This document shows positions 9,747 through 18,427 of a stretch of 25,772 nucleotides of DNA, piece after piece. This stretch comes from Myxococcales bacterium (lineage in GTDB: Bacteria > Myxococcota > Myxococcia > Myxococcales > Anaeromyxobacteraceae): positions 1 to 25,772 of the forward strand of contig JAJXSQ010000004.1 of assembly GCA_021784495.1 (NCBI GenBank), in the 5' to 3' direction. How positions within the stretch are numbered: position 1 is the stretch's first letter; the number at the start of each line of letters is the position of its first letter. A model generated the notes under the pieces. That model saw nothing but the letters and a program-made list of their open reading frames with translations, made no database searches and had not been told where the DNA came from. The position numbers and the translations under genes were made by a program.

Positions 9747-9955
9747 TGGCGCGCCTGCTCGTCCTCGCCGTCCGTTTCTACCAGCGGTTCATCGGACCCG
9801 GGCTGCCCCGGAGCTGTCGCTTCTACCCGAGCTGCTCCGCCTACGCGGTCGAGGCGCTGGAGCGCCACGGAGCGCTGCGCGGGAGCTGGCTCGCCGTGCG
9901 CCGGGTCGGGCGCTGCCATCCATTCCATCCCGGGGGCGTGGACCCCGTTCCCTGA
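9746..9955 (+). CDS. yidD: Membrane protein insertion efficiency factor YidD
   Basis: The 69-residue protein shows the YidD pattern. An amphipathic N-terminus, VRFYQRFIGPGLPRSCRFYP, is followed by SCSAYAVEALERHG and a C-terminal HPFHPGGVDPVP. YidD acts at the inner membrane and assists YidC-dependent insertion. The start overlaps the rnpA stop by one base, and yidC follows after 18 nt, the conserved order. Confidence 0.95.
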   Translation: MARLLVLAVRFYQRFIGPGLPRSCRFYPSCSAYAVEALERHGALRGSWLAVRRVGRCHPFHPGGVDPVP

Positions 9956-9973
9956 CGAGAGAGAGGTCTCACC

Positions 9974-11611
9974 GTGGGCCCTGAGAACCGCCGAATCCTG
10001 ATCGCCACCGCGGTGTCGGTCGCCATCCTGGTCGGGTGGCAGCTCCTCTTTCCGCCCCACCGGGCGCCGCACGGACCGGTGCTCCACGGGGGCGGCGACG
10101 CCGCGGCGCCGGCGGCGGGGAGCGCGGCGGCGGCGCTCCCGGGCGCGGCCCCGAGCCCGGCCGCTCCGGCCCCGGCGCCGGGCGCGCCGGAGCAGCTGGT
10201 CAGCCTGCAGGGCAACGGCTTCCGCGCCGTCCTCTCCAGCCACGGGGGCGCGCTCGTCCACCTGGTGCTCGACGGGAAGAAGTTCCAGCGCGAGGTCGAC
10301 GGCCGGACCGAGCAGATCGACCTGATCCAGGTGGCGCCGGGCGAGCCCTTCCCGCTCGCCCTCACCGGCTCGGCGCAGCTCGGCGGAGCGGGCGATCCGA
10401 TCACCGATCCGGCGGCGCGCGCGCCGATGACGGTGGTCGCCCAGGACGCGACCAGCGTGGCCTTCGAGGGGCGGCTCGGGGCGGCGACCGTCCGCAAGAC
10501 CATCCGGCTCACCGGGCGCCCCTTCGAGCTCGCGGTCGAGGTGTCCATCGCGGGGGCGCCCGCCGGGGCGACCGCCTCGCTCCTCTACCCGGGGTTCCTG
10601 CCGCCGGCGGCGGCGAAGCACGGGTTCTTCTCCGGGCCGGCGGTCGATCTCATGATCCCCGTCTGCCGCGCGGGCGACCGGACCGAGCGGTTCAAGGTGG
10701 ACGGCGACGACGCGGAGAAGCAGTTCGACGGCCCGGCCGGCTGGGCGGGGCTCGATCGCCACTTCTTCGTCGAGGCGCTCTTCCCGGCGGTGCCCGGCGG
10801 GCGGTGCCTCTTCCGGAAGGGGACCGAGCGGGGGGCGGCGGCGGCGCTGCTCCAGTGGCCGATCGACCCCTCCGGCGCGGCGGCCCGCTTCACCCTCTTC
10901 GCCGGGCCGAAGGAGCTCGACACCCTCCGGGGCTACGGGCGGAGCTTCGAGACGGCGATCGACTACGGGGTGGTGACCAACTTCTTCGCCTTCTTCGCCC
11001 AGATCCTGCTCCGGGTCATGCGCTGGTTCCACGGGTTCGCCGGGAACTGGGGGGTGGCGATCATCCTCCTCACCGTCAGCGTCAAGCTCCTGCTCTATCC
11101 GCTCACCCTCAAGTCGATGAAGTCGATGAACGAGATGCGGAAGCTGCAGCCGGAGATCGAGAAGCTGAAGGAGCGGTTCGGGGCGGACAAGGAGAAGCTC
11201 AACCTGGCGGTGATGCAGCTCTACCAGCAGCACAAGGTGAACCCGCTCGGCGGCTGCCTCCCGATGGTGCTCCAGATGCCGATCTGGTTCGCCCTGTACG
11301 CGTCGCTGCAGACCTCGGTCGAGCTCTACCGCGAGCCCTTCCTCTGGATGCGGGACCTCACCCAGCACGACCCCTACTTCATCCTCCCGCTGGCGATGGG
11401 GATCACCAGCTTCGTCATGCAGCGGCTCTCGCCGCAGCCGGCCGACAGCTCGCAGGCGAAGATGATGCTGTACTTCTTCCCCGGGTTCTTCACGATCATC
11501 ATGCTGATGGTCCCGTCGGGGCTCACCCTCTACATCTTCGTGAACAACCTGCTCTCCATCGTGCAGCAGCAGGCGGTGAACCGGATGGGCGGGCGAGTGG
11601 CCAGGGCCTGA
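9974..11611 (+). CDS. yidC: Membrane protein insertase YidC
   Basis: YidC inserts and folds inner-membrane proteins, alone or with SecYEG. The 545-residue product has the long Gram-negative architecture. TM1 is at about 8-26, followed by a low-complexity Ala/Pro/Gly linker (about 38-72) and a periplasmic beta domain (about 75-325). The conserved C-terminal core of five membrane segments starts near 330. Family motifs include YPLTLKSMKSM, LQPEIEKLKERFG, NPLGGCLPMVLQMPIWFALY and LTLYIFVNN. The conserved groove Arg of E. coli YidC is a Lys here (SVKLLLYPL), a substitution also seen in the family. The start is GTG at 9974 behind a GAGAGAGAGG tract. The C-terminal tail is short. Confidence 0.96.
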   Translation: MGPENRRILIATAVSVAILVGWQLLFPPHRAPHGPVLHGGGDAAAPAAGSAAAALPGAAPSPAAPAPAPGAPEQLVSLQGNGFRAVLSSHGGALVHLVLDGKKFQREVDGRTEQIDLIQVAPGEPFPLALTGSAQLGGAGDPITDPAARAPMTVVAQDATSVAFEGRLGAATVRKTIRLTGRPFELAVEVSIAGAPAGATASLLYPGFLPPAAAKHGFFSGPAVDLMIPVCRAGDRTERFKVDGDDAEKQFDGPAGWAGLDRHFFVEALFPAVPGGRCLFRKGTERGAAAALLQWPIDPSGAAARFTLFAGPKELDTLRGYGRSFETAIDYGVVTNFFAFFAQILLRVMRWFHGFAGNWGVAIILLTVSVKLLLYPLTLKSMKSMNEMRKLQPEIEKLKERFGADKEKLNLAVMQLYQQHKVNPLGGCLPMVLQMPIWFALYASLQTSVELYREPFLWMRDLTQHDPYFILPLAMGITSFVMQRLSPQPADSSQAKMMLYFFPGFFTIIMLMVPSGLTLYIFVNNLLSIVQQQAVNRMGGRVARA

Positions 11612-11627
11612 GGCCGGGAGGCGCGCC

Positions 11628-12137
11628 GTGGAGGAGCGGAGGGAGGGCACCGCGGGGCCGGCGGGCGAGAAGGCGGCCCGGGCCCGGCGCTTCGTCGAGG
11701 AGCTGCTCCGGCGGATGGGGGCGGCCATCGCGGTCGAGGTCCGGGACGGCCCGGAGGCGATCGGCCTCGCGCTCCGGCCCGGGGCGGGGAACGCGATCGA
11801 GCCGACGCCGGCGCTCGTCGAGGCGATCCAGGCGCTCGTGAACCGGGTGGTCAACCCGGAGGGCGAGCCGCTGAAGTGGGTGAACGTCGAGGTCGGCGGG
11901 TTCGGCGAGGAGGCCGAGGCCGAGGTCCGCGCCATGGCGCTGCGGCTCGCGGCGACCGTCCGGCGGACCGGCAGGACGGTGGCCATCGGGCCGATCAGCG
12001 CGCGCGACCGGCGGCTCATCCACCTCGCCCTGCTGGAGGAGGAGGGGGTGGCCACGGAGAGCGAGGGGGAGGGGCTCTTCCGGCAGCTCCTGGTCGAGCC
12101 CTTCGCCGGGCCGAAGCGGCTGGCGGTGCGGGAGTGA
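11628..12137 (+). CDS. jag: KhpB/Jag family R3H-domain RNA-binding protein
   Basis: The 169-residue protein has a degenerate KH-like region (about 18-92) followed by an R3H domain (about 95-169). The R3H motif is R128-x3-H132 in ARDRRLIHLAL. The N-terminal Jag_N domain found in Firmicutes versions is absent. The family binds RNA and is linked to envelope and division control in other bacteria, and it regularly follows yidC as here (16 nt gap). The start is GTG at 11628. The stop overlaps the GTG of the next small ORF. Confidence 0.9.
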   Translation: MEERREGTAGPAGEKAARARRFVEELLRRMGAAIAVEVRDGPEAIGLALRPGAGNAIEPTPALVEAIQALVNRVVNPEGEPLKWVNVEVGGFGEEAEAEVRAMALRLAATVRRTGRTVAIGPISARDRRLIHLALLEEEGVATESEGEGLFRQLLVEPFAGPKRLAVRE

Positions 12138-12349
12138 CGGTGGGGAAGGAGCGATCCCACGCGGAGAAGCTCTTCTCGGCGGCGGTCCTCCGCCGCTCCT
12201 TCGAGCTCCGCGCCGGCGAGTACGCGGCCGGCTTCCGGTTCGTCTACGACGGGGTCCTGCGGGATCTCGGCCTCGAGGACGTCGAGGTGCGCGAGTTCAT
12301 CGCCGCGCACCGCGACGAGGTCGAGCAGGCTCTAAACCAAAAAGGGTAG
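12134..12349 (+). CDS. Small hypothetical protein after jag
   Basis: A 71-residue ORF starts at GTG 12134, overlapping the jag TGA, so it is likely translationally coupled to jag. The sequence is mixed-charge and probably helical (SHAEKLFSAAVLRRSFELR, then DVEVREFIAAHRDEVEQAL). There is no signal peptide or membrane segment, and I do not recognise it. The codons just before the stop (CTA AAC CAA AAA) are strikingly A-rich and use a Leu codon not favoured here, as if the original 3' end were replaced at a junction near 12329. mnmE normally follows jag. GC-like codon use up to that point argues that the ORF is real. Confidence 0.6.
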   Translation: MTVGKERSHAEKLFSAAVLRRSFELRAGEYAAGFRFVYDGVLRDLGLEDVEVREFIAAHRDEVEQALNQKG

Positions 12350-12484
12350 CCCGAAAGGGCCGTAAGCGGCCCGCTGGCGCGGGTGGCTCCTTCGGCAACT
12401 GGTGCTGGCCGTGTGGCCGAGCCCTGCGGGGAGCCAACCTGCTCTCTCGCGCGGTGGCAGTCGGAGAGTCGGCTGGGTTCCCAG
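12349..12484. other. Chain of overlapping hairpins between convergent genes (terminator region or structured RNA)
   Basis: Between the small ORF and convergent rsmG the sequence holds several perfect short stems. They are GCCC-GAAA-GGGC (12349-12360), GGCCG-TAAG-CGGCC (12358-12371), CCCGC-TGGC-GCGGG (12370-12383), GGCC-GTGT-GGCC (12407-12418) inside GGCTC/GAGCC (12385-12389 with 12419-12423), CTCTC/GAGAG (12442-12468) and CTGG-GTTC-CCAG (12473-12484). The first three share arms and cannot all form at once. The simplest role is a bidirectional 3' end; a structured RNA is possible. I do not recognise a known riboswitch or ncRNA family. Confidence 0.4.
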
Positions 12485-12488
12485 GCCC

Positions 12489-13148
12489 TCAGCGCGAGCG
12501 GGGCGGGCGGAGCCAGGTCGCGATCGCCCGGTCTGCGTGGGTGAGTGGCAGCTGGTGGCGAGTCACGCTGGCGAGGGTGAGGCCGCTCGCGACTCCGAGC
12601 TCGGCGAGCCGGGCGTCGTCGGCCTCGCGGCCGAGCATCGCGAGGAGGGCTCCTCCCGGCGCGACGTAGGGAGCGCCCAGCGGCACCCAGGCGGCCGGGT
12701 CGGCGACCGCGCGGCTCACCACGGCGTCGCAGCTCGGCAGGTGATCGCGCGCGGGGTCGCCGGTGGCGCGGACGGAGAGCGCCCGGAGGTCGAGCTTCAG
12801 CTCGGCGGAGATCGCCTTCACGAAGGCGATCTTCTTGCTCACCGAGTCGCAGCAGGTGACGAGCAGCTCGGGGCGGGCGCAGGCCAGGACCATCCCGGGG
12901 ATCCCGGCGCCGCTCCCGATGTCGAGGAGGGTCGCGCGTCCGGCGACGGCCGGGAGCAGCAGCAGGCTGTCGAGGAAGTGCTTCTCGGCGATCTCTCGCG
13001 GATCGGTGATGGCGGTCAGGTTGATGCGCCGGTTCCAGGCGAGGAGGCGTTCGGCCAGGTGGAGGAGCCGGGCGATCGCCTCCTCGGTGAGCTGGATGCC
13101 GAGGGCCCGAGCCCCCTGGCGGAGCGGCTCCTCCACGTTCTCGGTCAT
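12489..13148 (-). CDS. rsmG: 16S rRNA (guanine527-N7)-methyltransferase RsmG
   Basis: RsmG (GidB) methylates G527 of 16S rRNA using S-adenosylmethionine. The 219-residue product has the family helix WNRRINLTAITDPREIAEKHFLDSL, the SAM-binding LLDIGSGAGIPG (74-85), CCDSVSKKIAFV, and SRAVA in the C-terminal half. ATG at 13148 gives a normal family length; the open frame continues upstream but only over intergenic DNA with the parS sites. The gene is inverted relative to the usual mnmG-rsmG-parA-parB order. Here it converges with the jag operon and diverges from parA. Confidence 0.95.
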   Translation of the reverse strand: MTENVEEPLRQGARALGIQLTEEAIARLLHLAERLLAWNRRINLTAITDPREIAEKHFLDSLLLLPAVAGRATLLDIGSGAGIPGMVLACARPELLVTCCDSVSKKIAFVKAISAELKLDLRALSVRATGDPARDHLPSCDAVVSRAVADPAAWVPLGAPYVAPGGALLAMLGREADDARLAELGVASGLTLASVTRHQLPLTHADRAIATWLRPPRSR

Positions 13149-13220
13149 GGCCCCGTGAACTTCGCCCGGCGCGGCGAGGATGTCGAGCTTCGCATCCGAT
13201 CGGCGAGCTCCGCCGGGCAC

Positions 13221-13236
13221 TGTTCCACGTGGAACA
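13221..13236 (+). promoter_or_regulatory. parS centromere site 1 (perfect palindrome)
   Basis: TGTTCCACGTGGAACA is a perfect 16-bp palindrome and the GC-centred version of the bacterial parS consensus. ParB binds it and spreads as a CTP-dependent clamp. It lies 98 bp upstream of parA and about 4 kb from the putative origin, the usual arrangement. Confidence 0.95.
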
Positions 13237-13251
13237 GTTCCACGTGGAACG
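13236..13251 (+). promoter_or_regulatory. parS centromere site 2 (14-bp core, tandem with site 1)
   Basis: AGTTCCACGTGGAACG keeps the central 14-bp palindrome GTTCCACGTGGAAC and differs from site 1 only at both end bases. The two sites share base 13236 and their centres are 15 bp apart, about one and a half helical turns. Confidence 0.82.
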
Positions 13252-13293
13252 GTGTCAGGGGGGTCTGCGAGGATGCGCTCGATCGGGCACCGC

Positions 13294-13312
13294 CCCCCGG
13301 AGAGTCCGGGGG
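13294..13312 (+). promoter_or_regulatory. Hairpin in the parA leader
   Basis: A perfect 8-bp stem (CCCCCGGA/TCCGGGGG) with a 3-nt loop ends 21 bases before the parA GTG. No U-tract follows. It could be an mRNA leader structure affecting parA translation, or a DNA operator. Chance cannot be excluded in GC-rich DNA. Confidence 0.33.
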
Positions 13313-13333
13313 AGGCTGCCCAGTGAGGCCTGA

Positions 13334-14158
13334 GTGAACACCTACGTCGCCGGGGAGCTGCCCCGGCCAAGCGAACTCGCGAAGATGAGCCGGATCCTGA
13401 CCATCGCGAACCAGAAGGGCGGCGTCGGAAAGACGACGACCGCCGTCAACCTCGCGGCCTCCCTCGCCGCCGCCGAGCGCCGGACGCTCCTCATCGACGT
13501 CGATCCGCAGGGAAACGCCGGCTCCGCCCTCGGGATCCGCCGGGACGAGTCGAGCGCGAGCATCTACGAGGTGCTCCTCGACGGCCTGCCGCTCCGGGAC
13601 GCCGTCCGCAAGACCGAGCTCAAGTTCCTCGACCTGGTGCCGGCCTCGCAGCACCTCGTTGGCGCCGAGCTCGAGCTGGCCGAGCACGAGGGGCGCGAGT
13701 TCCGGCTCAAGCGGGCCGTCGACCAGCTGGCGGACGACTACGAGTTCGTGGTGATCGACTGCCCACCCTCGCTCGGGCTGCTCACGCTCAACGGTCTCGT
13801 CGCCGCCCGCGGGGTGATGATCCCGCTTCAGTGCGAGTACTACGCGCTGGAGGGGCTCGCCGACGTCCTGAAGACGATCGAGCTGGTCCGCGCGAGCGCG
13901 AACCCGGACCTGAAGGTCGACGGGATCGTCCTCACGATGTACTCGGCCAACAACCTCTCGAACCAGGTCGCCGACGAGATCCGGAAGACCTTCGCCGACC
14001 AGGTCTTCCAGACCGTCATCCCGCGCAACGTCCGCCTCTCGGAGGCGCCGTCGCACGGCAAGCCCATCCTGCTCTACGACGTCGCCTCGAAGGGCTGCCA
14101 GAGCTACCTGGAGCTCGCCCGGGAAGTGGCGGGCCGGATCGAGGGAGGTGCGCCGTGA
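13334..14158 (+). CDS. parA: Chromosome partitioning ATPase ParA (Soj family)
   Basis: ParA is a dimerising ATPase that binds DNA and moves ParB-parS complexes. The 274-residue protein has a deviant Walker A KGGVGKTTT (28-36), Walker A' LIDVDPQGNA (53-62), Walker B VVIDCPPSLG (139-148) and the late SEAPSHGKPILLYD motif. I chose GTG at 13334 because GAGG lies five bases upstream. An internal ATG at 13385 (MSRILTIANQKGGVGKTTT) matches the minimal Soj start but has no good ribosome binding site, so a 17-residue N-terminal extension is likely but not certain. The end overlaps an alternative GTG of parB. Confidence 0.95.
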   Translation: MNTYVAGELPRPSELAKMSRILTIANQKGGVGKTTTAVNLAASLAAAERRTLLIDVDPQGNAGSALGIRRDESSASIYEVLLDGLPLRDAVRKTELKFLDLVPASQHLVGAELELAEHEGREFRLKRAVDQLADDYEFVVIDCPPSLGLLTLNGLVAARGVMIPLQCEYYALEGLADVLKTIELVRASANPDLKVDGIVLTMYSANNLSNQVADEIRKTFADQVFQTVIPRNVRLSEAPSHGKPILLYDVASKGCQSYLELAREVAGRIEGGAP

Positions 14159-14160
14159 CG

Positions 14161-15036
14161 ATGGCCGACAAGCGCCGCCCGGCCCTCGGCCGCGGGATGG
14201 CCGCCCTCCTCTCGAACGCGGTCCCTCCGCCCGCTCCGCCGCAGGCCGCGATCCCCGCTGGGAGGGCCGTCCTCCAGCTCCCGGTCGAGGCGGTGGAGCG
14301 CAGCCCGGGGCAGCCGCGGAAGCGCTTCGACGACGCCAAGCTGGAGGAACTGGCCGCCTCGATCCGCGAGCACGGCGTGGTCGAGCCGATCCTGGTGAGG
14401 CGCGACGGAGCCCGGTACCGGATCGTCGCCGGCGAGCGCCGCTGGAGGGCCGCCCAGCGCGCCGGCCTGAGGGAGATCCCGGCCATCCTGCGGGAGGCGA
14501 GCGACCGGGAGGCCTTCGAGCTCGCGCTGGTGGAGAACCTCCAGCGGGCCGACCTGAACGCGATCGAGGAGGCCGAGGCCTACGAGGTGCTCGCCACCGA
14601 CCACGGGCTCACCCAGGACGAGGTGGCGAAGCGCGTCGGCAAGGAGCGCTCGACCGTCGCCAACTCCCTGCGGCTCCTGAAGCTCCCGGCCGAGGTGCGG
14701 GACCAGGTCCGCGGCGGCCAGCTCGACATGGGCCACGCGCGGGCGCTCCTCGCGCTCGAGGCGCCGGAGACCATCCGCGCCATGGCGCAGCGAGCGATCC
14801 GGGAGGGGTTGAGCGTCCGGGCCCTCGAGGCGCTGGTGCGCGAGACGATCCGGCCGGCGAAGAAGGCCCCGCGCGAGGCGGAGAGCGCGTCGACTCGGGA
14901 CCTGGTCCAGCGGATCCAGCGCCGCCTCGGCGCCAGGTGCCGGCTGAGCCAGCGGTCGCCGACGACCGGACGGCTGGAGATCGAGTACACGTCGCTCGAC
15001 GAGCTCGACGGAATCCTCGAAAAGATTGGCGCCTAG
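14161..15036 (+). CDS. parB: Chromosome partitioning protein ParB
   Basis: ParB binds parS and, with CTP, forms a sliding clamp that ParA acts on. The 291-residue product has a basic N-terminal ParA-contacting peptide (KRRPALGRGMAALL, 4-17) and the CTP-binding motifs GERRWRA (91-97) and ENLQR (125-129). The DNA-binding helix-turn-helix is LTQDEVAKRVGKERSTVANSL (150-170), and a C-terminal dimerisation domain follows a linker. ATG at 14161 has GGGAGGTG ten bases upstream. A GTG at 14155, overlapping the parA stop, is an equally spaced alternative adding two residues. It forms an operon with parA. Confidence 0.96.
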   Translation: MADKRRPALGRGMAALLSNAVPPPAPPQAAIPAGRAVLQLPVEAVERSPGQPRKRFDDAKLEELAASIREHGVVEPILVRRDGARYRIVAGERRWRAAQRAGLREIPAILREASDREAFELALVENLQRADLNAIEEAEAYEVLATDHGLTQDEVAKRVGKERSTVANSLRLLKLPAEVRDQVRGGQLDMGHARALLALEAPETIRAMAQRAIREGLSVRALEALVRETIRPAKKAPREAESASTRDLVQRIQRRLGARCRLSQRSPTTGRLEIEYTSLDELDGILEKIGA

Positions 15037-15134
15037 AATCGGGTCCGGCGCGGAGTGGACGCACGCCCGGATCCGGTGTTACGAACCGGCCTCGTGATCT
15101 GTCCGGCGCTCGCGGGACACCAAGGAGCAGAAAC

Positions 15135-15560
15135 ATGGCCATGCTGAAGCGGGAAGACTTGCCGGTGGCCCTCGCCGGCGGCAGCGACCTCAACGCCCTG
15201 CTCGGACGCGGCTCGTCCTTCGAGGGGAAGCTCACCTTCGAGGGAACGGTCCGGATCGACGGCAACTTCACCGGCTCGATCGTCACCAACGACGTCCTGG
15301 TCATCGGCGAGGGGGCGAAGGTCGCCGCGGAGATCACCTGCGGGACCATCGTCATCCACGGCGAGGTGAGCGGAAACATCAAGGCGGCCGGCGGGGTCGA
15401 GCTCCACCACCCCGCCAGGATGCGCGGGAACATCGAGACCCCGATCCTCTCGATCGAGAAGGGGGTCATCTTCGAGGGGCAGACCAAGATGGAAGGGGTC
15501 GCGAGAGCGACGGTCACCTCCATCAGCCCGCCTGCTCTGACGCCCGCGCCGATCCGCTGA
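15135..15560 (+). CDS. Bactofilin family cytoskeletal protein
   Basis: The 141-residue protein is a bactofilin. Short termini flank a central beta-helical core rich in repeated glycine/valine strands (LTFEGTVRIDGNFTGSIVT, then VLVIGEGAKVAAEITCGTIVIHGEVSGNIKA, then ILSIEKGVIFEG). Bactofilins polymerise without nucleotide into filaments. ATG at 15135 follows AAGGAG. The gene lies 98 bp after parB on the same strand. In Myxococcus xanthus, bactofilins encoded beside parAB scaffold ParABS near the poles, so a role in placing the segregation machinery is a reasonable inference here. A TAGAAT resembling a -10 box (15034-15039) overlaps the parB stop but has no clear -35. A small CCGGT/ACCGG hairpin (15073-15089) lies in the leader. 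Confidence 0.92.
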   Translation: MAMLKREDLPVALAGGSDLNALLGRGSSFEGKLTFEGTVRIDGNFTGSIVTNDVLVIGEGAKVAAEITCGTIVIHGEVSGNIKAAGGVELHHPARMRGNIETPILSIEKGVIFEGQTKMEGVARATVTSISPPALTPAPIR

Positions 15561-15594
15561 GCGTCACCCGGCGGTGTGTCCCCCCGCCCAGCCC

Positions 15595-15632
15595 GGTGGC
15601 CGGGTCGCGATGAAGCTGGCGACCCGACCACC
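15595..15632. terminator. Long hairpin between convergent bactofilin and hsp20 genes
   Basis: Arms GGTGGCCGGGTCGC and GCGACCCGACCACC pair over 14 positions with one mismatch around a 10-nt loop. It sits between the two stops and could end transcription from both sides. No U-tract flanks it, so it is not a textbook intrinsic terminator, but the stem is too long to be casual chance. Confidence 0.62.
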
Positions 15633-15649
15633 GAAGCAGGAATCCGGCC

Positions 15650-16087
15650 TCAGTTGACCTTGACCTGGATCGGCCGCGGCTTCGCCTCGGCCCGCTTGGG
15701 CAGCGTCACGGTGAGGACGCCGTTCTTCGAGTCGGCGCGGATCTTGTCGGCGTCGACCACCGTCGGGAGCGAGAAGGAGCGGGAGAAGGCCCCGTAGGAG
15801 AGCTCGATCCGGTGGTAGTTGTCCCGCTGGTCCTCCTTCTCGAGCTTCCGCTCCCCGCGCAGGGTCAGGAGCCCGTTCTCGAACCTGACCTCTACATCCT
15901 TCGGGTCAACCCCTGCGAGATCGAAGCGGACGGAGACCGCGTCGCCGTCCTCGAAGATGTCGCACGCGGGGGTCCAGCCGACCGACTCGCCCGACCGCAT
16001 GCTGAGCCGGTCGTCGAAGGCCCGCGCCATCTCCTCCTGCAGGCGGACCAGATCCCTGAACGGATCGAACCTCGTGAGCATCGCCAT
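15650..16087 (-). CDS. Small heat shock protein, Hsp20/alpha-crystallin family
   Basis: The product is a 145-residue ATP-independent holdase chaperone. It starts MAMLTRFDPFRDLVRLQEEM, a common bacterial Hsp20 N-terminus. The alpha-crystallin domain spans about 40-133, with LAGVDPKDVEV, GLLTLRGERK and the conserved NGVLTVTLPK. The C-terminal PIQV matches the IxI/V oligomerisation motif. I prefer the ATG at 16087 over an upstream in-frame ATG at 16102, because the Shine-Dalgarno GGAGGAG lies between them, spaced properly for the downstream one. It converges on the bactofilin gene and diverges from the ATP synthase operon. Confidence 0.93.
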   Translation of the reverse strand: MAMLTRFDPFRDLVRLQEEMARAFDDRLSMRSGESVGWTPACDIFEDGDAVSVRFDLAGVDPKDVEVRFENGLLTLRGERKLEKEDQRDNYHRIELSYGAFSRSFSLPTVVDADKIRADSKNGVLTVTLPKRAEAKPRPIQVKVN

Positions 16088-16184
16088 GTCATTCTCCTCC
16101 ATGTGAGACGCGAGCGCCGCCCCGCCCCGGCAGGGACCGCCGGATGCGCGTAAGTGCGCGGGTTCTCGCTCGAATTACGATCTC

Positions 16185-16212
16185 AAGGTAAGTCGGCCGG
16201 AGCGGCTGTCAA
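16185..16212 (-). promoter_or_regulatory. Putative promoter of the hsp20 gene
   Basis: On the minus strand TTGACA (16212-16207) and TACCTT (16190-16185) are 16 bp apart. The -35 is perfect, and the -10 keeps the three most conserved bases. The leader would be about 90 nt. I see no CIRCE element, so heat control, if any, is not evident. Confidence 0.4.
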
Positions 16213-16250
16213 ACGCGAGCTAAGCGCATGAAGTCGCGGCCAATACGTTC

Positions 16251-16280
16251 TTGACCGACCCGGGAGGGAAATGGTACGGA
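16251..16280 (+). promoter_or_regulatory. Weak promoter candidate of the atpHAGDC operon
   Basis: TTGACC (16251-16256) is followed after 18 bp by TACGGA, a poor -10 box. It lies directly upstream of atpH and diverges from the hsp20 promoter. Only the -35 is convincing. Confidence 0.27.
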
Positions 16281-16292
16281 GCGCCTCCCCTT

Positions 16293-16832
16293 ATGACCAT
16301 GGGCTCAATCCCCCGCCGTTATGCCAGGGCGCTCTTCGGCCTCGCGGTCGAGAAGGCACGGGTCGACGCCTGGAGCGAGGCGCTCCAGTCCCTCTCCGCG
16401 CTCGTCGCCGGCGATCCCGATCTCCGCGATCTCTTCGAGAACCCCGCACACGCCGCTTCCATTCGCGGCGAGGCGATCCGGAAGCTCTCCGGGGCGGCCC
16501 GGCTCGAGCCGGAGCTCGAGAACTTCCTCCTCCTCCTGTCCGACCGGCGGCGCCTCGGCGCGCTCGGCGAGATCGCCGCGGCCTACCGCGAGCTGGCGGA
16601 CCGGGAGCTGGGGCGGGTGCGGGCGCGCGTCACCAGCGCGGTCCCCCTCGACGACGCGGCCGCCGCCGCGATCGCCGCCCGCCTCTCGTCCGCCGCCGCC
16701 GCGAAGGTGATCGTCGAGCGGCAGGTCGATCCGGCCATCCTCGGCGGCGTCGTGGCGCAGGTCGGGAGCATCGTCTACGACGGCTCGCTCCGCGGCCAGC
16801 TCGCCACCCTTCGCCAGACCTTGAAGCACTGA
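16293..16832 (+). CDS. atpH: ATP synthase F1 delta subunit
   Basis: AtpH joins the F1 head to the peripheral stalk of ATP synthase. The 179-residue protein starts MTMGSIPRRYARALFGLAVE, the delta N-terminus (RRYA-AL), and ends with the conserved GGVVAQVGSIVYDGSLRGQLATLRQ segment. ATG at 16293 is preceded by GGAG at 16278; ATG at 16299 is an alternative. A stronger Shine-Dalgarno (GGGAGGG) sits before an out-of-frame ATG at 16271, which does not encode the delta subunit. First gene of an F1-only operon; no atpF is upstream, although atpF usually precedes atpH. Confidence 0.94.
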   Translation: MTMGSIPRRYARALFGLAVEKARVDAWSEALQSLSALVAGDPDLRDLFENPAHAASIRGEAIRKLSGAARLEPELENFLLLLSDRRRLGALGEIAAAYRELADRELGRVRARVTSAVPLDDAAAAAIAARLSSAAAAKVIVERQVDPAILGGVVAQVGSIVYDGSLRGQLATLRQTLKH

Positions 16833-16866
16833 CCCGCCCTCTCGGACTCACCGGAGACGACTCGCA

Positions 16867-18396
<1,530 letters not shown>

Positions 18397-18427
18397 GCGG
18401 CGCCGCCCCCCCGACGCGAGGCCGCAC

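Noticed and set aside
12411..12484. Stretch starting GTGTGGCCGAGC resembling the 5' part of a serine tRNA
   Set aside because: No T-arm with TTCGAATC and no matching acceptor stem were found, so no tRNA is called.
16085..16250. Possible heat-shock sigma factor promoter (CTTGAG on the minus strand) or CIRCE element for hsp20
   Set aside because: CTTGAG is followed by CCCGCG only after 19 bp, a poor fit, and no CIRCE inverted repeat is present.
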